DNA from: Lachnospiraceae bacterium | GTDB lineage: Bacteria; Bacillota; Clostridia; Lachnospirales; Lachnospiraceae | Assembly (NCBI GenBank): GCA_017433725.1 | Contig: JAFRGQ010000059.1 | Span: 1 to 49,563 of the forward strand | DNA length: 49,563 bases | Reading direction: 5' to 3' | Part shown: positions 1 to 7,365 of the stretch, piece by piece | Layout: each line of letters begins with the position of its first letter | Numbering within the stretch: position 1 is the stretch's first letter | The notes under the pieces: model-generated | The model's database searches: none | The model's input: the letters and a program-made list of their open reading frames with translations, nothing else | Told to the model about the DNA's origin: nothing | Translations under genes and position numbers: made by a program

Positions 1-224
1 GCTCTGTGTTGTAATACCTGATGTAGGATTCAACAGCAGTAATCAGGTCTCCTTTTGAGGTGAACTTCTTGCCATAGTACATTTCCCGCTTCAAAATACC
101 CCAGAAACCTTCCATCGGCCCATTGTCGATACAATGGGCAAATCTGGACATACTCTGCTTCATATGATGTTTCTTTAAACGTGTACAGAAAGGTTTGCCT
201 GTATACTGGAAACCTCTGTCTGAA
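1..224 (-). mobile_element. IS3-family (IS150-like) OrfB C-terminal fragment
   Basis: Reading the minus strand without requiring a start codon gives the end of an IS3-type DDE integrase: SDRGFQYTGKPF, then a stretch with MSRFAHCIDNGPMEGFWGILK and the closing YIRYYNTE-like motif. The DNGPMEGFWG block carries the final catalytic Glu region typical of OrfB. The gene runs off the left edge. On its upstream side, near position 224, it joins an unrelated transposase fragment in the same frame, so it has no start, no OrfA and no complete catalytic core. It is a decayed remnant rather than an active element. Confidence 0.8.
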
Positions 225-454
225 CAAACCTTCTTATGTATCTTCACATGACATTCATCTTTATGTGGACAGTTGAGGCAGACATCCCGGGGGAATGATA
301 CGTACAAATGATGGCTTCCCTGAGAACAGCTTTTAGGAGTATGGCCTGCCGGGCATTTTAATACCCGGGTACCTTCTTCATTTAATACAAAGTCAGCATA
401 GATATCCGGAACCTCTATACCGCTAACTGCTGTGGTGACAAGCCGACCCCAACA
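225..454 (-). mobile_element. IS1182-type transposase internal fragment
   Basis: The minus strand encodes VPDIYADFVLNEEGTRVLKC, then a PAGHTPKSCS block and a CLNCPHKDEC cysteine cluster. This is the pattern of the region after the DDE core in IS1182/DDE_Tnp_1_6 transposases. The reading frame is closed upstream by a stop at 455-457 and passes in frame into the IS3-type fragment near position 224. Neither end shows a recognisable terminal inverted repeat. It is a broken piece; the exact junction is estimated from where family similarity switches. Confidence 0.65.
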
Positions 455-502
455 TCATCATAATATAGCCTGATTTTATTCCGTTAACGCACAAAACCGT
501 GA

Positions 503-531
503 TTGACATTGTATAAAGATGAACATATACT
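503..531 (+). promoter_or_regulatory. Sigma-A promoter of the ABC operon
   Basis: TTGACA at 503-508 and TATACT at 526-531 are separated by 17 nt. This near-consensus promoter lies 61 nt upstream of the lipoprotein start at 593. Confidence 0.85.
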
Positions 532-592
532 AAGAAAGTCTGAAAAACGAGACTTATAGTATCAGGGAACATATAGAATTAGGAGGATTATT

Positions 593-1495
593 ATGAAAAA
601 GAAAATTATGGCAGTACTTGTAGCAGCAGGTATGGTTGTATCGCTTGCAGCTTGCGGCGGCAGCAGCCAGACAGCAACAGGGACAGCAGAGTCCGCTGCA
701 GAGACAGTTGAATCCGCGGCAGAGTCAGTTGCATCTGCGGCAGAGACCGTTGAATCTACAGCAGCAGAAGCAGCCGAGAGTACCGCTGCTGAGGTAGCTA
801 CCGCGGATGCGGAGCTCGTAACTGTCACAGAAGGCAAACTCACCATGAGCACGAACGCTGCTTTCCCGCCGTATGAAATGACAACTGACAGCGGTGACCT
901 TGAAGGTATCGATATCGAGGTTGCAGGCGCTATCGCTAAGAAGCTTGGTCTTGAGCTTCAGGTAGATGATATGGACTTTGACGCAGCTCTTCTTGCGGCT
1001 CAGCAGGGCAAGAGCGATATCGTTATGGCAGGCGTTTCCGTAACAGAAGAGCGCCAGAAGGTCATGGAATTCTCGGATTCTTATGCAACGGGCGTTCAGG
1101 TCATCATCGTTAAGGAAGATTCTGATATTGCTTCCGTTGAAGATCTTGATGGCAAGATGATCGGCACACAGCGCGGCACAACAGGCAATATCTATTGCAC
1201 AGATGATTACGGCGAAGACCACATCACAACATATGACAACGGCCTTACAGCTGTTCAGGCTCTTATGAACGGACAGGTCGACTGTGTTGTTATCGATCAG
1301 GAGCCGGCCAAGGCATTTGTCGCTGCAAATCAGGGACTTAAGATACTTGATACCGAGTATGTTTCCGAAGATTATGCAATCGGTATGGCAAAGGGCAACA
1401 CAGCTCTTCAGAGTGCTGTAAATAAGGCGCTTGCAGAACTTCAGGAAGACGGTACGGTTCAGTCTATCGTTGACAAGTATATCGCTGCAAAATAA
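593..1495 (+). CDS. Amino-acid ABC transporter substrate-binding lipoprotein
   Basis: This 300-residue protein captures a polar amino acid outside the membrane and delivers it to the permease encoded next. Residues 1-21 form a lipoprotein signal peptide ending in the lipobox LAAC, with Cys21 the lipidated residue. Residues about 25-78 are an unusual Ala/Glu/Ser/Thr-rich spacer built from ESAAETV-like units. The rest is a family-3 solute-binding fold (SBP_bac_3), with the typical NAAFPPYE entry, GIDIEVA, SDIVMAGVSVTEER and a central GTQRGTTG segment. The start follows AGGAGG at 581-586. Family membership points to amino acids such as glutamine, cystine or arginine, but the ligand cannot be read from sequence. 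It is the first gene of a three-gene operon. Confidence 0.93.
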   Translation: MKKKIMAVLVAAGMVVSLAACGGSSQTATGTAESAAETVESAAESVASAAETVESTAAEAAESTAAEVATADAELVTVTEGKLTMSTNAAFPPYEMTTDSGDLEGIDIEVAGAIAKKLGLELQVDDMDFDAALLAAQQGKSDIVMAGVSVTEERQKVMEFSDSYATGVQVIIVKEDSDIASVEDLDGKMIGTQRGTTGNIYCTDDYGEDHITTYDNGLTAVQALMNGQVDCVVIDQEPAKAFVAANQGLKILDTEYVSEDYAIGMAKGNTALQSAVNKALAELQEDGTVQSIVDKYIAAK

Positions 1496-1507
1496 AGTAG
1501 TTTATTT

Positions 1508-1551
1508 CCGGATCCGGAGCAGTCTGAATTTACCGCGACGGATCCGGTTTC
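1508..1551 (+). terminator. Intercistronic hairpin, partial terminator
   Basis: CCGGATCCG at 1508-1516 pairs perfectly with CGGATCCGG at 1539-1547, followed by only three T residues. It lies between the binding-protein gene and the permease gene. Such leaky or 3'-protecting hairpins usually keep binding-protein mRNA in excess over transporter mRNA (inference). Confidence 0.55.
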
Positions 1552-1580
1552 CTATATAAAGAGAAGAAGGAGGCTTTAAA

Positions 1581-2345
1581 TTGGAAGAGTTGTATGAAGC
1601 CTTATCGCAGATGGCGACAAGCGGTGAAAAACTGAGCTTCACTCAAAACTTCTTTATGAAGTTTTATCAGGCTTTTCTGTACAATGAACGTTGGAAGCTC
1701 TATTTGGGAGGAGTCGGAACTACACTTCTGGTCACGGCCTGTGCCCTTATTTTCGGTATACTGCTCGGAATCATCGTCGCACTTGTCCGCACGGCTCATG
1801 ATCAGCAGAAGTCCCGGAAGAGTATTCTGCTTGGAATTTTGAATCTCATTTTCAAGATTTATGTAACGATTATCCGCGGTACGCCGATGATGGTACAGTT
1901 GCTTATCATGGGAATGGTCGTGTTCTCATCCAGCCGCAATTTTACATTTGTCGGAACACTGACGCTGGGCATCAATTCGGGTGCTTATGTTTCCGAGATC
2001 ATCCGCGGCGGTCTGATGGCTGTCGATTCCGGACAGATGGAGGCCGGACGCAGTCTGGGACTCAATTATATGACGACCATGATTCATATCATTATTCCTC
2101 AGGCTATCAAGTCAGTCCTGCCTGCTATGGGTAATGAGTTCATCATCCTTCTCAAGGATACTTCTCTTATCACTGTAATCGGCGGCAAGGAACTGCTTTA
2201 TGCCGCACAGGGAGTTATGAACCGTACATACGAGGCCATGTTCCCTCTGCTCATTACAGCAGTGATTTATCTGATACTCGTCATGATCTTTACGTATCTT
2301 CTCGGATTATTTGAAAGGAGGTTGAGACAGAGTGATCGCCGTTAA
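1581..2345 (+). CDS. Amino-acid ABC transporter permease
   Basis: This 254-residue inner-membrane permease belongs to the His/Glu/Gln/Arg/opine family. It starts at TTG 1581, supported by AAGGAGG at 1567-1573 with 7 nt spacing. A roughly 30-residue polar N-terminus is followed by about five hydrophobic helices: near 40-70, 90-120, 128-150, 190-210 and 222-245. The segment [13 protein letters not shown] and the coupling loop around [22 protein letters not shown] (EAA motif) are diagnostic and contact the ATPase. The last 14 nt overlap the ATPase gene, indicating translational coupling. Together with the neighbouring lipoprotein and ATPase it makes a complete uptake system. Confidence 0.93.
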   Translation: MEELYEALSQMATSGEKLSFTQNFFMKFYQAFLYNERWKLYLGGVGTTLLVTACALIFGILLGIIVALVRTAHDQQKSRKSILLGILNLIFKIYVTIIRGTPMMVQLLIMGMVVFSSSRNFTFVGTLTLGINSGAYVSEIIRGGLMAVDSGQMEAGRSLGLNYMTTMIHIIIPQAIKSVLPAMGNEFIILLKDTSLITVIGGKELLYAAQGVMNRTYEAMFPLLITAVIYLILVMIFTYLLGLFERRLRQSDRR

Positions 2346-3051
2346 GAATCTGCAGAAAAGTTTCGGAGGCCTGAAAGTCCTCGATGGTATCGACCTTGAT
2401 GTGGAACAGGGAGACGTGATCGTTCTTGTCGGTCCCTCCGGATGCGGAAAGTCCACATTCCTGAGATGTCTTACACATCTCGAAGAACCCACAGGCGGAC
2501 AGATTTTCCTGGATGGAAAAGAGGTAAAAGACCGCGATATCGATCAGGTGCGTTCGAAGATGGGGATGGTGTTCCAGCATTTTAATCTGTTTCCGCACAT
2601 GACCGTTAAGAAGAACATTACGCTGGCTCCTGTCCTTCTGAAGAAGAAGACGCAGGCAGAGGCCGATAAGCAGGCAATGGAACTGCTTGAGAGAATCGGA
2701 CTTGCTGACAAGGCGGACGAGTATCCGAATATGCTCTCCGGCGGACAGAAGCAGCGAATCGCCATTGTGCGGGCGTTGGCTATGGATCCGGAAGTCCTCC
2801 TCTTCGACGAGCCAACAAGTGCTCTCGATCCCGAGATGGTAGGCGAGGTTCTTGAGCTTATGAAAGTTCTTGCCAAGAACGGAATGACAATGGTTGTTGT
2901 TACGCACGAGATGGGATTTGCCAAGGAGGTCGCTTCGAGGGTGATTTTCATCGACAAGGGCAAGATTCAGGAGGATAAGCCTCCGCAGGAGTTCTTCGCC
3001 AATCCGGAGAATCCGAGGCTGCGTGATTTCCTGTCGAAGGTCCTCGTGTAA
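2332..3051 (+). CDS. Amino-acid ABC transporter ATP-binding protein
   Basis: This 239-residue ATPase energises the transporter and is close in pattern to GlnQ/ArtP. Walker [10 protein letters not shown] is at residues 34-42, the Q-loop lies in [12 protein letters not shown], the signature LSGGQKQR is near 134, and Walker [12 protein letters not shown] and the switch histidine in [10 protein letters not shown] follow. All catalytic elements are intact. It starts with GTG inside the end of the permease gene, with an AAAGGAGG site just upstream. Length is normal for the family. It is the last gene of the operon and is followed by a clear intrinsic terminator. Confidence 0.95.
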   Translation: MIAVKNLQKSFGGLKVLDGIDLDVEQGDVIVLVGPSGCGKSTFLRCLTHLEEPTGGQIFLDGKEVKDRDIDQVRSKMGMVFQHFNLFPHMTVKKNITLAPVLLKKKTQAEADKQAMELLERIGLADKADEYPNMLSGGQKQRIAIVRALAMDPEVLLFDEPTSALDPEMVGEVLELMKVLAKNGMTMVVVTHEMGFAKEVASRVIFIDKGKIQEDKPPQEFFANPENPRLRDFLSKVLV

Positions 3052-3099
3052 ACGAGGCTTAAAATACTTTATCCGCGATTGTTCCGTATTGTCATTTTC

Positions 3100-3249
3100 G
3101 GAAACTTTGTTTGCGGGAAATAAGCTTTATAAACTCAAGCCGGGGTGTCGTGGAAACGATGCTCCGGTTTTTTGTGCCATAGGAAACTTTGTTTGCAGTC
3201 TTTTTCAAGAACGCCTCAGCGTTGGTTTTGAGTCCTATGACAGAAACTT
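3100..3249. repeat. Short duplicated and palindromic sequences after the ABC operon
   Basis: The 15-mer GGAAACTTTGTTTGC occurs at 3100-3114 and again at 3182-3196. TTTGTGCCATAGGA (from about 3172) is nearly the reverse complement of TCCTATGACAGAAA (to about 3246), so the block is bounded by an imperfect inverted repeat. The same TTTTGTGYCATAGGAAACT string recurs at 43306, also just after a terminator. The space between the operon and the DUF362 gene contains these repeats, the terminator and a promoter, with no credible gene. Confidence 0.6.
3137..3173 (+). terminator. Intrinsic terminator of the ABC operon
   Basis: The stem AGCCGGGGTGTCGT/ACGATGCTCCGGTT (with G-T pairs) closes on a GGAA loop and is followed by TTTTTT. 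Confidence 0.85.
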
Positions 3250-3281
3250 AACTGTCTGATCAAAAGTTGCTACTTGTGCAA

Positions 3282-3310
3282 TTGAATTTGAACCAATGAA
3301 ATGATACAAT
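3282..3310 (+). promoter_or_regulatory. Sigma-A promoter of the DUF362 gene
   Basis: TTGAAT at 3282-3287 and TACAAT at 3305-3310 have a 17-nt spacer, 62 nt upstream of the start chosen at 3373. Confidence 0.7.
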
Positions 3311-3372
3311 GAATACACAAGTTACAACCCCCCGGGGAGGTTATATCCGGAATTCAGTAAAGGAGGATGCTT

Positions 3373-4410
3373 ATGAGTGACAAGAACGCTGTGCCGGGTA
3401 AGGACGGCAACAAGTATGTTCCGTTTGAAGAGAGAACAGGGGACACATCCGTTGTATATTTTACGAGAGATCTGTCAGCGGAAGGCCTGAAAAAGATTTA
3501 TGACAGAGTCTCCGAGGGTATCGAAGGCAAGATCGCGATAAAGCTTCACACCGGAGAGAGGAAAGGACCGAATATCATTCCGCGTCCGTGGGTAAGATCC
3601 CTGTATGATGAGAAGCTTCCGGGAGCAACGATTATTGAGACGAACACTTACTATGAGGGAGACCGTTACACAACGGAACAGCACAGGAAGACTCTGGAAG
3701 TGAACGGCTGGACATTCTGCCCGGTCGATATCACGGACGAGGACGGCGTGGCTGCGCTTCCCGTGAAAGATGGCAAATGGTTCGACGAGATGCATGTCGG
3801 TAAGAATCTTCTGAACTATGATTCCATGCTCACTCTTACACATTTTAAGGGGCATGTTCAGGGCGGTTTCGGCGGTTCCAACAAGAATATCGGGATTGGC
3901 TGCGCTGACGGAAGAATCGGAAAAAAGGAGATCCACTCTACCGCAGATGACATGTGGGGAAACCGCAAGGAAGAGCTTATGGAGCGCATCTCGGAATCTA
4001 CCAAGGCGACAATCGATCATTTTGCCGGTCATGTATCTTATATTAATGTTATGAGAAACATGTCTGTTTCCTGTGACTGTGAAGGCGTTGCGGCTGAGCC
4101 TGTCGTGACACCGGACGTCGGAATTCTGGCATCTTACGACATTCTGGCTGTCGATAACGCGTGTGTTGATCTTGTTTATAATCTGCCTTACGGTGGCGGT
4201 AAGGCATTAATCGAGCGCATTGAAAGCAGACATGGACTCAGACAGCTCTCCTATATGAAGGAGCTTGGCATGGGAAATGACAGATATGTGCTCATCGATA
4301 TCGACAACGATGATAAGGAGATCACGGCGAAAGAAGCGGTGAAGGATGTGGAGCCGGATTGGAAGCCGGATATGTTCAATGTCTTCTACGGACGGAACAA
4401 GATAAACTGA
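3373..4410 (+). CDS. DUF362 domain-containing protein
   Basis: This 345-residue cytoplasmic protein matches the DUF362 family: IAIKLHTGERKGPNIIPRPW near the N-terminus, a central GHVQGGFGGSNKNIGIGCAD block, then a region with NMSVSCDCEG and a Cys pair. ATG 3373 is preferred over ATG 3367 because AGGAGG occupies 3361-3366, directly against the earlier ATG, while 3373 has a 6-nt spacing. DUF362 proteins often accompany ferredoxin-like domains, but no CxxCxxC cluster is present here. The gene is monocistronic, with its own promoter and terminator. The biochemical function of the family is not established. Confidence 0.88.
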   Translation: MSDKNAVPGKDGNKYVPFEERTGDTSVVYFTRDLSAEGLKKIYDRVSEGIEGKIAIKLHTGERKGPNIIPRPWVRSLYDEKLPGATIIETNTYYEGDRYTTEQHRKTLEVNGWTFCPVDITDEDGVAALPVKDGKWFDEMHVGKNLLNYDSMLTLTHFKGHVQGGFGGSNKNIGIGCADGRIGKKEIHSTADDMWGNRKEELMERISESTKATIDHFAGHVSYINVMRNMSVSCDCEGVAAEPVVTPDVGILASYDILAVDNACVDLVYNLPYGGGKALIERIESRHGLRQLSYMKELGMGNDRYVLIDIDNDDKEITAKEAVKDVEPDWKPDMFNVFYGRNKIN

Positions 4411-4467
4411 TTGTGCATGAAAAAGCATATAGTCAACGTCAAAACATAATGATCTGAATATGAAGAA

Positions 4468-4505
4468 CTGCCGGTAGCTCGGAAGAGTGAAGCCGGCAGG
4501 TTTTC
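4468..4505 (+). terminator. Intrinsic terminator after DUF362 gene
   Basis: CTGCCGG at 4468-4474 pairs with CCGGCAG at 4493-4499, followed by TTTTCATTTT. Confidence 0.75.
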
Positions 4506-4533
4506 ATTTTCGGAGATAGAAAGCGGATATATG

Positions 4534-4542
4534 TGGTATACT
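4534..4542 (+). promoter_or_regulatory. Extended -10 promoter of the corA leader
   Basis: TGGTATACT gives a TG-n-TATACT extended -10 element. No good -35 box is visible 16-18 nt upstream. It would give corA a 5' leader of about 170 nt. Confidence 0.5.
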
Positions 4543-4571
4543 TATGTCATAAAATTGATTTCGGACTCCGG

Positions 4572-4639
4572 AAGTTTGAAAGTAAACTTTCGAACTTTGA
4601 TAGGCGGGTCAGATGACCATGCAAGCATGGTCGTCTGAC
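4572..4639 (+). promoter_or_regulatory. Two tandem hairpins in the corA leader
   Basis: Hairpin 1: AAGTTTGAAAGT (4572-4583), AA loop, ACTTTCGAACTT (4586-4597). Hairpin 2: GTCAGATGACCATG (4608-4621), CAAG loop, CATGGTCGTCTGAC (4626-4639). Hairpin 2 ends two bases before the AGGAGG of the mini-ORF at 4656. Neither has a U-tract, so they are not simple terminators. The recognised M-box riboswitch core was not seen. Confidence 0.6.
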
Positions 4640-4655
4640 ATAGGAGGAGCAAATT

Positions 4656-4688
4656 ATGGTATCACGATTTTTCCACCATACGTCTTAA
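4656..4688 (+). CDS. Ten-residue leader peptide upstream of corA
   Basis: ATG at 4656 follows a perfect AGGAGG (4642-4647) with 8 nt spacing and encodes MVSRFFHHTS before TAA. It ends 32 nt before the CorA start. Small leader peptides are known to control Mg2+ transporter genes in enterobacteria (mgtA/MgtL, corA/CorL), so a translational switch is plausible here. That is inference from position and ribosome binding site only. Confidence 0.5.
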   Translation: MVSRFFHHTS

Positions 4689-4720
4689 GAGCCTGAAAAT
4701 TATCTTGAGGAGAGAAGTCC

Positions 4721-5641
4721 ATGTATTTGCTGATTTCTGATAATCTTGAACAGGTTACCCCGGCAGAATGTATGAAGGCGACCAGACCCTATGTTGTTGT
4801 AATGGATTCGTCCGAATGGCAGAAGGAGAAGGATTCCTTCCGCATGGGTATCGACTTAGATATAGAATATGATCGGATTCATACCACCAAAGCCGAAGTC
4901 AACTATGATTCTCTGACCGGCGGTTTTACGATCCCGGACAAGCGTGACATCGCAGGGAGGAATCACGAGTTCACATTCGCACTGGATGAGAAAGGCGTTG
5001 TCTTCATCGACGACGATGGCCTGGCCAGACAGATCGTAGAAGAACTTCAGATGACGCGCAAGTGGAAAATTCCGAGCCTTGAACGATTTCTTTACGATTT
5101 CCTTAACAAGATCGTTTTCGGGGATCTCGCTTATCTGAATGAAGTGGAGGACAGACTGGCTGCAATTGAGGACAGTATTCTCGACGGATCAGTCAGCAAA
5201 AAGGCATTGACCTATATTGTTGAAATGCGCAGAGAACTCCTTCGTCTTCGAACGCACTATGAACAGCTGATCGATCTGGGGCAGGAGCTCGGAGAGAACG
5301 AGAATAATTTCTTCGCAGAACACAATCTTCGCTATTTTGATATGTTCACTGCAAGGGTAATGCGGCTGCAGGATATCGTTACTTATCTTCGTGACTACAG
5401 TGTGCAGGTAAGGGATCTGTACGCGAATCAGATTGCCGTCCAGCAGAATAATACCATGACGATCCTGACGGTCGTGACGACGATCTTCATGCCTCTGACT
5501 TTGATCGTCGGCTGGTACGGCATGAACTTTCGGTATATGCCGGAGCTGGATTCACCGCTCGGCTATCCGATCGTCATCATAGTGTGCCTTGCGATTGTGA
5601 TTGTGAGTATTATCTTTTTCCGGAAAAAGAACTGGCTGTAG
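4721..5641 (+). CDS. corA: CorA-family magnesium transporter
   Basis: This 306-residue protein is a CorA-type divalent cation channel, pentameric in characterised members. The large N-terminal cytoplasmic domain (about residues 1-240) is acidic and helical and ends in the long stalk helix. Two C-terminal membrane segments follow, at about 245-263 and 278-298. The first ends in the signature YGMN, the selectivity filter of the family, and the protein finishes with a basic tail (RKKNWL). The start has a TGAGGAGAG site. A leader with hairpins and a ten-codon ORF precedes it, and a terminator lies 66 nt after its stop. Mg2+ is the usual substrate; Co2+ or Ni2+ cannot be excluded. Confidence 0.92.
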   Translation: MYLLISDNLEQVTPAECMKATRPYVVVMDSSEWQKEKDSFRMGIDLDIEYDRIHTTKAEVNYDSLTGGFTIPDKRDIAGRNHEFTFALDEKGVVFIDDDGLARQIVEELQMTRKWKIPSLERFLYDFLNKIVFGDLAYLNEVEDRLAAIEDSILDGSVSKKALTYIVEMRRELLRLRTHYEQLIDLGQELGENENNFFAEHNLRYFDMFTARVMRLQDIVTYLRDYSVQVRDLYANQIAVQQNNTMTILTVVTTIFMPLTLIVGWYGMNFRYMPELDSPLGYPIVIIVCLAIVIVSIIFFRKKNWL

Positions 5642-5647
5642 ATCTTT

Positions 5648-6799
5648 TCACAGATGCAGCAGCATGCAGGCTATCATAAATTTCATTCTGTCTTCAGAAC
5701 GCTCAAGGCTGCTCCCGAGCAGCCTTTTTATATTGCCGAGCTGGTAGATTACCGTGTTTCTGTGCATGAACATTTTCGATGCGACCGCCTGGATGCTGCC
5801 GTTATTCAGCAGATACTGCTCCAAGATTTCCACATAATTCGAGCCGTGTTTTTTGTCATACTCTATGAGGGGCAGGAGCTGATTCTCACCCATCTCTTTC
5901 AGCAGCTGGTCGTCTGAGACGAGCGCAAGAATTCTGTATATGCCCATATCGTCGAACCACATAATTCTCTTACTAAGCTGATGGGACGCTCTTAGAGCGG
6001 CCTTTGCTCTGTGATAGCAGAGATGGAGGCTGCCGAGATCTATCATAAGACTGCTTCCTCCGGCATAGATTGAGTGATCTTTCATGCGCACTTCTGTTCT
6101 GTGAATGAATGCGTCGACGAGCTCATGCAGCTCGTCTTCGGGGACTGCGTTCACTACTATTACAAAGCAGGAATCATAATAAAAGAAGCAAGCGTTGTGT
6201 GTGAGGCTCTCAAGATAGAGCTGGAGCTGGAAGCTTATCCTGCGTCGCTCGACCGTATCCATGCTGTCCAGACCATCCAGTGTGATCAGGATGATCTGAA
6301 AGGTACCGTCGACATCGAAGTAGGGGAGCAGCTCATTTTTGAACTGTTGCGTAAGATCGGGCTTTTCGATTGCCCCTATTAAAGCCTGCGAGATCTGCTC
6401 ATCCGCCATGCCCTGGAGAAGAATACGCATATCGAGATCTTTCGTCATCTCAAAGAGTTCTGTGCTCCACGGAACGGTCAGGAGCGGAAAGCTGTTCTCA
6501 TCGCAATATCGGATCAGGGATTCCGGAACCTCCGTGATATACATGCCGGTATTGATGATAAGCCCCGAGGCATCGAGACGGATGAGGTTCGATACCAGTT
6601 TCAATTGGGATTCTTCGTCCTGAAAGCCGAACCCCGTCGTGATTGCCAGGTCTTTTCCCTTGAAATTATTGAGAATCTTAAGGTCCTCAATAAGCAGGAT
6701 CCAGCTGATGGAGTTGGACCATCCGTTTGCTCCTGCGAGAAGTTCCATTCCGTATCGTGCTTTTGAGACGGTCAGCATGTCTTCAATCGTAAATCCCAT
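5648..6799 (-). CDS. PucR-family transcriptional regulator
   Basis: This 383-residue protein has the PucR layout. An N-terminal PucR sensor domain (residues about 5-125) contains GANGWSNSISWILLIED and LAITTGFGFQDEE. A central GGDEF-like region (about 165-290) follows, and a C-terminal helix-turn-helix of the HTH_30 type (about 325-380) reads YLLNNGSIQAVASKMFMHRNTVIYQL. Members regulate purine catabolism, amino-acid use or transport, often beside their targets. Here the neighbours are corA (convergent, 6 nt between stops) and a small ORF read divergently, so the target is unclear. The Shine-Dalgarno is weak. A palindrome at 6905-6931 in the divergent gap is a candidate binding site. Confidence 0.9.
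   Translation of the reverse strand: MGFTIEDMLTVSKARYGMELLAGANGWSNSISWILLIEDLKILNNFKGKDLAITTGFGFQDEESQLKLVSNLIRLDASGLIINTGMYITEVPESLIRYCDENSFPLLTVPWSTELFEMTKDLDMRILLQGMADEQISQALIGAIEKPDLTQQFKNELLPYFDVDGTFQIILITLDGLDSMDTVERRRISFQLQLYLESLTHNACFFYYDSCFVIVVNAVPEDELHELVDAFIHRTEVRMKDHSIYAGGSSLMIDLGSLHLCYHRAKAALRASHQLSKRIMWFDDMGIYRILALVSDDQLLKEMGENQLLPLIEYDKKHGSNYVEILEQYLLNNGSIQAVASKMFMHRNTVIYQLGNIKRLLGSSLERSEDRMKFMIACMLLHL
5707..5730 (+). terminator. corA terminator inside the convergent pucR-type gene
   Basis: GGCTGCTC (5707-5714) pairs with GAGCAGCC (5717-5724), followed by TTTTTA. The hairpin lies within the last codons of the opposite-strand regulator gene, so it must also encode protein on the minus strand. 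Confidence 0.75.
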
Positions 6800-6904
6800 A
6801 TATTTCTTACTGTTCCAATCATCGGCGATGGCGATTGGACTTCTCCTTTTCTTTTTGCTTTCGGTTTATCGGTGAAATCTGAAAACGACATTCTTATGAG
6901 TTTG

Positions 6905-6931
6905 GATATATGTGCTTTCAGTACATATATC
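6905..6931. promoter_or_regulatory. Palindrome in the pucR/small-ORF divergent region
   Basis: GATATATGTGC (6905-6915) and GTACATATATC (6921-6931) form an inverted repeat with one mismatch and a 5-nt centre. It sits between the divergently read regulator and the small ORF at 7056 and is a candidate operator. A second imperfect palindrome (CCAATC...GATTGG, 6815-6838) lies just upstream of the regulator start. Confidence 0.5.
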
Positions 6932-7055
6932 ATAGCACAAATTCAGATGTGCAGCCTATAGATAACCGGAAAATTTGCGGTAATATATAGTCATAAGATA
7001 CAAAAGGGAAAAGAAAGACGATAAGAAGAAGAGAAAAGAAAGGGAGGTCGTTATC

Positions 7056-7214
7056 ATGTTATCATTTCCGATTGATTTTTATTGTGAATATCATAAAGAA
7101 GATCCTGCTCCGGAATGGATGACAGGGGAGAGAATGAGCTTCTGTGAGCAGCCGGAAACAAGAGAGAACGGTGTCCTTGGCGGAATCATGGAGTTCCTCA
7201 GCAGACTGTTCTGA
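7056..7214 (+). CDS. Small hypothetical protein, 52 residues
   Basis: ATG at 7056 follows AGGGAGG (7041-7047) with good spacing and opens a 52-codon frame beginning MLSFPIDFYCEYHKEDPAPE and ending GGIMEFLSRLF. It is acidic, has Cys10 and Cys30, and ends in a short amphipathic helix. A strong terminator starts 16 nt after the stop, so the unit has its own ribosome binding site and end. No family was recognised. Divergent orientation from the PucR-type gene across a palindrome suggests it may be that regulator's target. Confidence 0.6.
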   Translation: MLSFPIDFYCEYHKEDPAPEWMTGERMSFCEQPETRENGVLGGIMEFLSRLF

Positions 7215-7230
7215 GAAACGGATAAGATAC

Positions 7231-7270
7231 GGGATGTGAAGATGAGAGATCATTTTCACATCCCTTTTTT
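7231..7270 (+). terminator. Intrinsic terminator of the small ORF
   Basis: GGGATGTGAA (7231-7240) pairs perfectly with TTCACATCCC (7255-7264), followed by TTTTTT. Confidence 0.85.
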
Positions 7271-7302
7271 CGTTATTTTCTTTAAGTGCATAGAAAAACA
7301 GA

Positions 7303-7331
7303 TTGACAAACCAGCCGACATAAATTAGAAT
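7303..7331 (+). promoter_or_regulatory. Sigma-A promoter of the T-box operon
   Basis: TTGACA at 7303-7308 and TAGAAT at 7326-7331 with a 17-nt spacer, directly upstream of the T-box leader. Confidence 0.8.
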
Positions 7332-7365
7332 CTTTCATTAGATGTGACAAAATATTAAATTTATA

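Noticed and set aside
30-227. 65-codon minus-strand frame at the left edge
   Set aside because: The transposase similarity lies in a different minus-strand frame; this one is its shadow.
3023-3259. 78-codon frame overlapping the end of the ABC ATPase
   Set aside because: It runs through the operon terminator and repeats, has no ribosome binding site and no similarity.
4534-4720. M-box magnesium riboswitch upstream of corA
   Set aside because: The conserved M-box core was not found; two simple hairpins and a mini-ORF are present instead.
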